Assembly (NCBI RefSeq): GCF_041381155.1
Contig: NC_091134.1
Location: 69,420,469 to 69,484,468 of the forward strand
DNA: 64,000 nt
Source: Argopecten irradians
Taxonomy: Eukaryota > Mollusca > Bivalvia > Pectinida > Pectinidae
Direction of reading: 5' to 3'
Each line of letters opens with the position of its first letter. Position 1 is the first letter of the stretch. This document shows positions 1 to 12,500 of the stretch, one piece after another. Position numbers and translations under genes: made by a program. The notes under the pieces are model-generated. The model worked only from the letters and a program-made list of their open reading frames with translations. It was not told the origin of the DNA and did not search any database.

Positions 1-2031
1 AAGTAAAAAAGACCAAGATAAACAAAGCTGTAAAACTGTGAGCCTAAACCGCTATACAATAATATGATGTTTTGGTAAATGATTTAAACATGGATCAAAT
101 ATTGTAAGTTGGGACATTCCTGATTGTAAATACTCAACATTGTGTATTGTATATCCTCAGCTAATGACTTAATTAACAGAGAAAAACAGACAATCTTAAA
201 TGAGAGAAGTGTAGGGAAATAGGAAGAACAAATATATATATAAGAACAGAAACAACAACTAATTCAGTTAATCAGAAACAATCCAAGATTTCACATCAAC
301 ACTGACCAATAAGACATGTAAAATGAAAATAAAATACTTAGATAAACTTTACAACACTATAACATTTACACATAGGACTTATGTCTATTTCAAATTAATG
401 TCCATATTATATATATTTTTATATAACTGTACTTCAGAAAGATAGAAAACCACAATTCTCCTTCATTTATTCTCTGGATCTCTTTTGCTTTATATTTTCT
501 AGAATTCCATAGTGGATAAAAGATATGCCAACCCTTAATAAATTTTCAACTGATCAAATCTACCTTGAAGCCTGTTAACAATATTTTCCTGTACCTATGC
601 TTGAATTACACACAAACTTTTGTAAGAATTCAAATTAAAACAACCCGGGTATATGTACCTAAAGAAGTTTCACTTAAGTTATTATAAATGTACTAATCAT
701 TCTGGAGTTAGGCACATTACATCTATACTAATTACACTGAATATTAAATGATGTAGATCAAGTTATACAGGAACTACAGGGATTTAGAACTATGATAGTG
801 ATTCTTCATAGAGACTATAGACTGTGGTTGTATCTACAGATAAAGAAAGTCAAAGAGTCAGAAAAGCATCCAAACTAATGCTGAACAAAGTTGATAAAAG
901 ACCTTAAATCATTTTAACAAAACTAGCACCTTCATACACAACAGAAGCAAATTTTCTTTCAAGTAATGGTACCCTTGAACTTTTGACCTTAAATGTACCT
1001 GCAGTCTTTAGTGAGAAATTTGGGTCAGGAGGATCAATATAAAGATTGAGTCCGATAGCCCAAGGATACATTAACTATTCCATGGGAATGGATTTTCTCA
1101 TCAGTGACCTTGACTTTTAACATTTATTCAGGCCTAAAAAGCAATCCCAAGCAAACATATCTGGTTTACTGCGGGTGCAACGCTTCCCTACCCAAAATCA
1201 CCGATACAGCAACTGTTTACCTAACAAAAATTATGTGGTCGACTGATCTACTTCAATTCACTGGTGAAATGACTCGGTCTAGTAAAATATTCCTTTCGGC
1301 TTTAGGGCAGGGAAGAATTGTGCTGTAATGGAAAGGTTTGGATGAAGGTTGAGAACGATCAGTTAAGGGGAACTTTCACATGGAGACCTCCGACACCAGC
1401 ATAGTGATACTGATGTGTTCTGGGGGACACAAAAATATACTAATAGGAAACAAAACCAACTAATTGTAAAGCTTAGGTTTCCTTCCGAATTTCCTCAACA
1501 TGCAAAAGCAACCCAATAAAATGAATAAATATATCTACAGGTAGCATGCTATGTTGTATAAATAGGCTTTGTATACCTTAGGTATGTTTATATCAGTGGA
1601 TTCACCCTCCTGTGTGCCGTGAAATAAAAATCAATGTTAGTTACACTGCAAATCTTTCACACATCTAGGTAAATGTCTTTTGGAAAACTACATGAAAACT
1701 ATAGATCTATTTTTTTACTCCTCTGAAAATTGAAAACATTTATACTTTCAACGGTTTCAGAAAATGATTTTATCAACGTTGACATACATAGCAAAATTTT
1801 CTACTGATAAAATTGCAAAATGAAATAACTATGACACAGATTAAAAAGAAAAAAAAAAACACTTGAGAACAATGTTATATCAATAATCTATGGAACAGTT
1901 AATTTGTATTACTGAACACAAAATATGAAGATTAGTATTTATTTTTCAGTCAATTTTAACACACATTTAGCTTCCAACATCTATTACATTGCAGTGAAGA
2001 TCTTTTACCATATCTTGTTTAGTAAACTTAC
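1..2031. other. CEP43 intron 5 / downstream part, no exon recognised
   Basis: AT-rich, unconstrained-looking sequence to the left of the last recognised CEP43 exon. It should be intron of that minus-strand gene, because the CEP43 reading frame is still open at 2032. I saw no further exon that I could match to the FOP family, and no complete transposon. Confidence 0.5.
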
Positions 2032-2184
2032 ATCAGCTGCTGACTTTGATCGACTTTTCTGACCTCCTGTTCCTCCTTGAGCTTGTCTCACAACTTCCGT
2101 AAATAATGGTGCTTGGGGAGGACCATCACTGTCCACTAGATTTAACTCCCTTGCTAGACTGGCCCGGCTATCATTAGCTGAACC
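2032..2184 (-). CDS. CEP43: CEP43 exon 5
   Basis: Encodes residues 94-144, including SLARELNLVDSDGPPQAPLF and EVVRQAQ, which match the segment after the LisH motif in FOP. It ends in a low-complexity Gly/Ser/Lys stretch. Phase 0 on both sides, with AG before 2184 and GT after 2032 on the minus strand. Confidence 0.88.
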
Positions 2185-5100
2185 CTAAACAAGCAAATAC
2201 ATATTAATTTTCAAAATGTACTGAAAAAAAATCAGAATAACTTAACAATACAAAATGGCATCAATCAATACTTCATGGTAATATGGTATTATTAATTTCT
2301 GTTCTGCTTAAAAAAAACCTATTTTCACTATCAAAAACAGGAGCAGACAATTTAGTATTTTTCTTCAGTTACAAAAGTTACTTACTTTACACCATTACCA
2401 CCATTGAAAAGTTTGAGCTTCTAATTTTACTTCAAGTTAAAAATATGAAAAATAATTAATTGCATCCCGAACAAATTCTGTGTCACTATATCTTATATGG
2501 AATGAAGTACTGATTGCACATGCGCCAAAGTCGAACTAAATTATTTTATATTATTTTTTGTGTTAATTACACATATATATACACAATTAAACACCAATTA
2601 TTGTTCAAATGATGAATATCATTTATGCTCCGTCAGCGGTGGAGCATCTTTAAGAATTCAGTATAAAGTTTGGCTAACACAATAAAATTCCTCAAACACA
2701 TGTACTTACAATCCCAGCCTCAGGATCAAAAACTGCTAATGTGAATTCTAAGTTGAAAAACTCCAAAAATTCTCTCACAAGAGCAGCTGTTGTTCTCCCT
2801 AAAAAATAGTGCTATTATTGTGTCATTGATTATCATCAATTGAATTTATGCCTCCAAGTAAATATTTTCTCAATATTTAGTTCTTACACAGCTATCAATT
2901 ATTCTATTTACCAGGATTACATGTTACACACATAACTATCAACCATTATACATTTTCTAATTTGGATCATCTCAATTATACAAATCAGAAGAATACTTAT
3001 TTATTTTCAAATTGCATGTACCTATGGACAAGAAATCTGTTCTATGGAAAACAGAAAATAATTAAGTCTTACTATTGGTAGTAAATAGTAATACAGGTAA
3101 TAATTTGTATTAACTCACCTTCCTTAGTATTTAGATACTTCTTCAGATCAGGATTAGAAAATGGTGTTTTATTCTGAAAAGAACAAATAAGTTGAAAATC
3201 ATAAATCCATTGATGACTGTGAAAGTCACTCATAGACTGCCATGGATACAGTCTGACCAGGAATCAGGACATCAAGTAAATCCCTGAGAGTATGTTTTTG
3301 ACTCCCTAAACTCAGATTTGATCCTTGAGTTTGAAGCACATGTCTATTTGTCATATGTTTTAATTCTTCAGATTTCTGAGAAATTGTGATTTGACTCCTG
3401 AATCTGCTAAAAGTCAAGGGTCAACTGGATGCCATGTGAATGTCAAATATTTCTAATCATGAATGCCACACAGACAAATATTTCCCCTAGCCTCCAACCC
3501 CCTTGTCTTATCTTACAACAAGTGATGATGTTTTACCTGTACAGATTCCTGATCCTCTAATGCCAAAAACACACTGGCTCTCAGCTGTGCCTGAAAACAA
3601 TAATTCCAATTTATAGATGCATGTACAACATGATTTTATTTCTCTAAAATCAATTAAATTATTTTGTTGTTGTTATCTAAGTCCAAAACCTTAAAATCTA
3701 AATGGTATTAAACAAAACTAAATGCGTGTTTTACTGTATATCAGTATTCCTCATGATGATCAACAACCATTACTTTTTAAAATAGAACAAGGTTCTTGAC
3801 CAGCATTCCTGTGGGTTCCAAAGAAGGTTAGATAAGGGGGTAATCATACTTGTACTCAACACTACAAAGGACAGGTCAGCCCCTACAATTTGTACTAGTC
3901 TTTGCTTGCCACATTCAGTCACGTGACTTTGGGTCTATTCCTGAAAACTTGCAATTGACTGAATGATAACAGTATTACTCACATTTATAATCAATCTGAA
4001 GTCTGAAGTCAACAACTACTGTCAATTCATTTTTCAGTTTGATTAAATCGGCCCCATTTATCCCCATGGCAAAGTCTATAAATTTTTCCAAATTCAAGCC
4101 TTACCCGGTAATTTACCAAAATCAAAGATTCTTGAAACTATCCAAAAATGTTATATGAGCTGATTCATGAGTTGGCTAAGGCTTGTTAGCTTTATTTCAT
4201 ATTTCATAATTTTTCCCAACTCTTGGTTTTATCGCGCATTTTCCCAAATTCAAAGCCATGGGGCCCAATTACCAAAGTAGTGAGTAAAACCTCTGCAAAT
4301 ATAGGCTTAACAGGTGACGGCCTATATATATATTTGCTAAACCATGGTTGATCAGTGACACTGAATTAGTATTTTTTCACAATAACATGTTACATGTATG
4401 TATACAGTATTCAATTAATAATATTGCCAAGTATTTGTTAGAATGGTGGTTTTTTTTAATATTTTTTGTTTTACATTGTTCATATTGGAAAAAATCATCT
4501 TGAGCATCCTCAGGCTTCTATCTCCCCAGCTGTATGATAAGATTTGTCATGGGTATTTTCTTTTGATTTGTGATATTTTTGTTCTACATACACACTGGGC
4601 TGGTTATTAATTATATAACAAATAGAAAACAACCCAGTACCCCACTGACTGACTGTACATGTCAAGTCAGTGTGTTTCCTGCCTATATATATATATATAC
4701 ATGTATATATGTATGTATACATGTACAGTCGAAACTCGTTATCTCGAAATTCAACGGACCAACGAAAATAATTCACTCATCCGGAATTCGACTCAAACGT
4801 AATGCCATAAGGTTTGGTCAGAACATGGTTTTCAACGGTCCTTATATCTTATGACAGCCGGGTACATGCCTATTACCGTGATCAGCATATTATCGTGATT
4901 TTCCAACTTATAAGGTCTGTATTAAATCTTTTTAGTTATATGTTTTCAGATGTTTTGGGATTTTTTTAAATACATTTTGTAAAAAAAATAGAATTACGAT
5001 ACGATCGTCATGATAATAGGCATGCACCCTGATTTCCCGGTGGTATACGTATACTGACTTCAAAGGTTCATACATCAAACTTATTAAGGATTAAAGTCTC

Positions 5101-6489
5101 TTTCTGGTGGTTCTATCGAAGGATAAAGTTGAGTAGGGTATCGATATTTGGAATGGACCGCGAAGCGGTCCATGAAACAAATATCGATACCCTACTCAAC
5201 TTTATCCTTCGATAGAACCACCAGAAAGAGACTTTAATCCTTATATTTACAGTCTTAACTATTATTTTCATAGCTCAATATTTACCCTTAAGGATGTATT
5301 CTGCTGAGGGGTCAAAAATTTCTTGTAAATACATTTTTTTTTCTTATGACTTTTTTGAAAGAGGGGTTATTGACAAACAAAAAAATGCAATAAAAAATAT
5401 ATGTTGGTGTGCTTCTTTTTTCTCTATAGCTTCTCGAAAATGCCTACTTATTTAAACTTTTTTCATCAATTTTCCATGAAAAATTCAATTATGAACAATA
5501 ATTATTAAAATAAACAAAATAGAAGTATCAGGTTAATTTTCTTCTTCTTCAAATTGATTCATGACTATGTCATTGACAAAGTTTGAGCAAAAAATTGTAA
5601 ATGAAAATGCATGTGTTGCCATTTGTTTCTTATTTTCATCCGGGTATGATTGATTATGTATGGCATGATTTAAATACATTTTTTTTAGCATTTAAAATAA
5701 AATTTATCCAAATTGTTGTAAATACATCTTCTCCATTTTTTTTCACATGATAAAAGAGACCTAAACGAACAAATATTTGGAAAAAAAATAATAGGTTAGT
5801 GTTGAAACTTTAGAAATAATGATGAAAAAAGAGAAAACCAAAAAATTACAGAGTTATCTCCCCTGGCCCGATTTACCAAATACATTGCTATTCATTTTGG
5901 GTGCATCCAATTTAATGCAAACATTGCAACAAACATTTTTTATTCTTCCAAAATAGTAATAGTATATAGTTAATTAATTTTTTTTCAAAATTTATATTGT
6001 TTTTCAGATACAAATAGAGGACATCGAGAATCATATATAATAATAAATTTTGCCACTTTTAACATGACTGACAGAACCACAAAGCATATTTGTTTTACAT
6101 ACCTACAATTATGTAAGTATGTTGAATAAATTAATTTAATAAAAAATGTCTTTTTTTTTTTTTTAATTTCACCTATATGTATTTAACATTTTATTGTTTT
6201 CACAAGAAGAATGAATGGTGTAATGCCATAACTATGTAAATGTCGGAAAAGAAATATCCATTTTAGATATGATGTGAATAGTGAATATAAGTTGTAAAAA
6301 AAATTATAAATCATTAGAATTCCATTTCACATCTGCTTCAGACTTCTGTATCCAGTTCATTATTATACATAAATAATTAATCATTGCATGTTTAATTTAC
6401 TCCGCCTTACAGCTAACAAGTATATACCAGGTATATATAAAGAGCCATCAATCATGACACAACAAAAGTGCTAGCAAGAAATTTTGTTG

Positions 6490-6535
<46 letters not shown>

Positions 6536-9500
6536 AATTTATATATGTACATTGTATGTGAAAGGAACTATATATTAGAGATTTTGCACCAGAAATTGCC
6601 TTCATTGGCATGAATAAGAAATTTAATCTAGACTATTCCTATACATGTGTAATATGGTTCTGGATCAGTATTAGGTACAGTAGTTTATCTGTAAATTTGA
6701 GATCCAAGATTGGAACTCTTGTCTTGTCATGTATTTGTCTGCTCCTCTTATATTACACATGTACAGTTCATGTCTATATATCCAACATGAAAGAAGCTAA
6801 CACAATACTGCATTATTGATTTATTTATTTCACATAATAGAATTTCACCCGATAACATACACCAGGTATATATGCCTCTTTCACATTATGTGTATGACAC
6901 ATGTCCAAGAAAATTTTACACCATTATGATAAATTAATTGTCAGAGTACCAAAACTGAAAATGTTTTTGGTCACAGAATTTTCATTTCCTCTTGTACACA
7001 CATGTTGAACACAAATTTGCTCCTGGAGTGGTTCCTAGTCGAATAATACTGTGATGTGCCTGCAGCCATTCTGTAACAAAAATATGAGAACATACATGTA
7101 CAGATGTAAATCATTAGGCCTTTCATGTGTCAAAGAAATATGATTTGTTACTTTCATAAATTTTACAACAATATCAGTTCAGAAAAAAACAGAGATGCAC
7201 ACGTTTTCATTCTTTTCTAATACCCTAACCTAGTATCATTTATAAATCATAGACCTGAAATCTGATAGACTAAATGAATATTAATGTGTGCACATTGTAC
7301 ATGTGTGGAGGGGCTGATGGGAATATTACCTGAGTGCAATGTACAACATTTTAGCTATAGAATAAGTGTTTTACACATTGTTAATATATTGCATTTGATA
7401 ATTGCGTTTATAATTAAGACTTAATGTAATAAAAATGTAAATGTACTTACATTTAGAATGTACCTTATTTACTGCCGTCAGTTGGAAGATCTTGCCACTT
7501 TGAATAACTTGTTAGCCTAAGACTGTAAGATATTCTGAACAGTGTCAGTCAGTATTACGTACTAGTACTTAGAGGCAGTTACGTGAAATCGATGTAAGAC
7601 AGGGCTCATTTTCCGCAACTGTATCACCAAACACACTGTCGTAAATTATCAGCATGATCATTCTTTCAACATTCCAGGGCAGCTGTCAAGTTTATAATCT
7701 TGAGCTCGACTGCCCAACTGCAAGTTGGTCTGTCCGTCTAGTCACCAGTCAGTTTGCTATTAAGTATTAATTAGGCCTAAAGTTCCACGATAAACTAAAT
7801 CTTGGTGTTTCATGTTTATCTTTCTTCTAGTGTCACATTACAAGTGCACTGACTCTATATTATTCTCCTAATGACGGTTGAAAGACGTCACTCTCACCAC
7901 ACACATGAAAACTCGACCGACATTGTTTACATTTCCGGTCATTGCGCCGATATACGATATGTCGTAAAATGATACTATTCTTCACTAAAACTATAAATAA
8001 ACACTTGTGACTTCATGGAAACATCATATTTAGTTTCTTTTTAACAGTAAACACCTTAATAACCAAAAATATTTTAAAAATTGGTTTACGTCATAGAAAT
8101 GTTGCTAAAGAGTTACGTCCCTTTGTTCACGTCAAAATCCTCACCAGAAAACTCTTAGTACCTTAATAGTGTTTATGGCATTTATAAGACTAAAATTGAA
8201 TTATATCGTTTGGTTCCGACAGGCATTTCGAACAGCCACTTGAAGTGGCGGAAATTCCCGCCAATTTATCAATGAACATACCAATAAAATGAGTTCCGTC
8301 TGATGAAGCATATATCTGAGGTTTTCCCGGTATGGAACTATAAATCATTTTATTTATCTGTTGTTAAAAACACCATGGTGCAAAGCAGTTTGGTTTTAAT
8401 ATTTTGCTTCGTATGATTTCACACGCTTACACAATTCATAACGTGGCAGGATATTTAACGTAGTTGTGACGCGGCGTCCGATTCAAACCGCCTGTGTCAA
8501 GGAGGTGTGACAAACAGAGAGTTTCTTCAATTTTGTGATCACTTGAGTTCTACTTAATCAGTTCACGTTTGAAATTTCTTGAATACACGGATGTTTACAT
8601 AGTTCCATGTCATTATTTCCGGATTTTAGAGATTTTCAAATGTATCGGACGTCGTTTCGAGGAACATGTACAAACACAGGTAGGCCCACTACTGTAAACG
8701 TTTACTGTACCGCTCTCAAAATGTTAGCTATATTTATATTGTTGATTTAAACACTTCAATAAATATTAGAGGTGTCTATTACAAGTATTGTAAAGCTACA
8801 ATTGAAGGATTCCGTTTCATTGATATTTCAAAACACCCAAACATACATTGTGTATGTAAGTCCTACTCTCGCCGATTCACAGTAGATTCTAGATAACGTA
8901 CAGGACTTGTCTGTCCGCCGAGGTGAACAAAAATGCATTGTCGTGCTAGGTCGTTTTGGTTACACTTATCCAACTCAAATACTGATGTTGTTCTGACATA
9001 TCTTATCCATTCGCGTACAACCAAAGATGTTAAAAATACGAATATAATGTAGATCTAGGCTACATGTTGTAGAGAACAACACAGACTCACAGACACACAA
9101 CATGTAAACATTGCGACGTCATCGGAATGTGCAAAACTAGAGCTGTTATCATATATCGGCATCGCGATATATCACGATTGTAGAGAAGAGACGACGATAT
9201 CGTTAAAAAAACTTATATCCACGATATCGTCGTCAGACGTAACCCATCATGTGTTAGTTGGAAAGGAAACTGATTACAAGTTGACAACTTAGTTAAACAA
9301 TGTTTGAAAGCATCCCGCCGAATGTTGGTAAATCAGTCAATGTTTACTAAAATAGCAACACGGTTATACATTGTGTAGTGTCACCTTGTGTGAAAAGTCG
9401 GTCGGACTAGTCCACTTTAGCCTAAACCTGTCTCCCCTATTTAAATGTCTGCGGTCGCGGGTATCCGTCTATAGCTACTGCATACAATATGGGTCATACC

Positions 9501-12500
9501 ACTTCAGTTAAAGGGGCTTGTCTGCTGCAGCCAGGTCAAAAAAGTGTCATTTTAATCAGAGATGTCTGCCGATAATCTCTTAAATTTCTGGTCAAGGAAT
9601 ACTTCTGATGTTTGGAAGTATTTTGGTTTTGAAAAAGATAATGAAGGAGGTTACAAGAATAAGAAGTCTGCCATTTGTCGTGTGTGTAAATCAGCTGTAA
9701 AATATAGCGGCAATACAACAAACTTAAATGGACACTTAAACCGTTATCATTACACCGTTCGATATCCTCAAAATTCAGCTGCAGGGAAAAATACAGGAAC
9801 TTGTTTTCAACCTACCTTATCTAATGTGTTGGACAGAAAGCAGTGTTTACCAATCGAAAGTCAGCGGGCAGTGTCTATCACAAATGGAATCGTCAATTTT
9901 ATTGTTGGAGATTTGAAGCCTATCTCTATCATGGAGGGAGCAGGATTTAAATCAATGTTGCATCAAATAGAGCCAAAATATAAAATACCAAGCCGAGGAC
10001 ATATCGTTGATAAATACATCCTTCCGAAGTATGAGAATACAAAGTTGGCTTTGCAACTGAAACTAGCAAGCTCTCCTCGACATGCTGTGACTGGTGATTT
10101 TTGGACAAGTAGTGCGAGTGGAGATCCTTATTTGACTATAACTGTACATTTCATAGATGATGATTTTAAGCTCAACTCAAATGTGTTGTTAACAAGAACT
10201 GTTCACGAAAGTCACACTGGAGAAAATATTGCTCATGAATTCAGTAAGGCTGTTGAGGAATGGGGATTACGTGACCCATTTGCGGTTTCTGATCATGCCG
10301 CTAATATGATGAGTGCATTTTCAACGCACTTAGGCTGGCCTCATATGGGATGTTTAGGGCATTGTTTAAATCTAGTGGTGAAAAAGGGACTTAAACTTCA
10401 AAATATTTCAAAACTGACAGCGAAAGTCAGAAAACTATTTTCCCACTTCCGTAGGAGCCATATATCGGCACAGCAACTACGAGAGAAACAAAAACAGCTC
10501 GGAATCCCCCAGCATAAACTCCTGATTGACGTGGAAACTCGATGGAATTCTACGCTCATCATGCTTTCCCGTTTCGTGGAACAAGAACCTGCTGTTTCCG
10601 CAGTGTTGTATGTCAGTGGGAAACAGGATGATAGGAGCATGGTGTTCACAGCTACAGAAATGAACATTATCAATCAAGCGATCAAATTGTTGAAACCTTT
10701 CGACAGCGTAACGAAGTACGTGTCCGCGGAAAAAAACCCCACAGCATCAATTATTGTTCCGATGTTGAAAAAAATCGCGGCTATCTTACAACCGTGTGAG
10801 GATGATTCTAACATCATCGCAAACATGAAAAATGAAATGTTGAAAGACTTCAATATTCGGTATCAGTCAGATGAAGTCCAATTATTCATCAACACGTGTA
10901 CATTACTGGATCCGCGATTTCATGACATTTTTATCGACGGCGAAACAATGGAAAGCATCACTCGTGATTTGTGTCAGAAAACCTGTCCCATCAAGGTGAA
11001 AGTTGAACCAGTCGACAACACTAGTACTGATAGCCAATCAGGAGCCGAGGCCACGCCCCCACTACCTCAGCTAGACACTGTCAATCACTCGCCTGACCGC
11101 GAATCGGAGCCTGAACCAAAACGTGCGAAGATGGATACCACGTCAACTTTGCAAGATTTTCTGGGTGACATATTATTTATCAGACATGAACGTAAATCCC
11201 TGACACAAGAACAAATAATTCGTCAGGAAATAGAAAGGTACATATCAGAGTGCACTAGATCACCACCCGACACAAACTCCGATCCGTTACAATGGTGGAA
11301 AGATCGGGCAATCATCTACCCGAATCTTTCTGTGTTTGTTAAACAATATCTGTGTGTTCCGGCAACAAGCGTGCCGTCAGAGAGGATCTTTAGCTGCGCA
11401 GGGAACACCTTAACAAACAAACGGGCTAGTTTGTCCGAAGACAATGTTGACAAATTGATTTTCTTAAACAAAAACATTGCACTGTCTGACAGAATCTGAT
11501 TGACTTGTAAAAATAAACGTTCGTTTTGATGAATGTTTCACTTTATTTATTTACAAATTACACTCTATATTGTACTTTCATGATTGGTCCCCCAAACATG
11601 ACATATTTCAATGACTATATTTCCATAAATTCCTTTTATATTTTACACGGCAAAAATCGCGATATTATCGTGACGATATCGTCAAATTTTGACGATATCG
11701 CGATGCACATTTTCTCTACGATAACAGCTCTATGCAAAACTGTACATTGTACAACATTGTTTATTTATCATACGCACGGAAGCATTGCTCAAAGAGGTAC
11801 GGTAGTAACATAAACAATGTAACTTTTCTACATTTGTATTTACACACATACATGTATATGTGTTCAAACCTATTTTGATACATGTACATGTTCATTGAAC
11901 GTACGTTCGGTTACTGAAAACACCAAAAGTTTCTGATTTGGACCATCATAAATTCATCCGCGCGGCTCCAAATTGCGCGTGACATACTCAATTTATCGAG
12001 AAATAAAGTTGAGTAGCCTTTGGTTGAAATCAACGGGGTTTATACTATCAATTCACCACTGACTGTAAATATTACAGAATATAGAACCTGAACAAACACA
12101 AACAAGCATCTTTCTTTTTCCAGAATTTCATGTTATTTCAAAATAGTAAAATAAACAATAGTTTTCACCTACCGTGAGCAGACTACACTCTCCGTTTCTA
12201 CTGGTTAATATAATTTACGGTAAATGAAACGAAAGTAGATTTCTATACCAACGCAGAAATACATTGCATGACTAAGATACTAGTACATCTGCAACGACTA
12301 GTTAAACATTTAACATTGTGGGTTTGTTAAATTATTTTGCACTATAAACATTCCATACAAACCTTAGAAAACACTTTCGTTTCTAATGATTCCTAAACAA
12401 ACACACTTCCGGTCATGATCGAGTCATCTTGAGTGTGATTGTGTAAACACGCGTCGTGTTTATGTACAGGTAAGTCACAATTGTAAAGTGACACTAATTA

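Noticed and set aside
1104-1328. 74-codon plus-strand frame at the left edge
   Set aside because: No recognisable motif, intron location, and no splice or codon pattern to support it.
10398-10677. Two minus-strand frames opposite the hAT transposase
   Set aside because: Antisense shadows of a conserved coding region.
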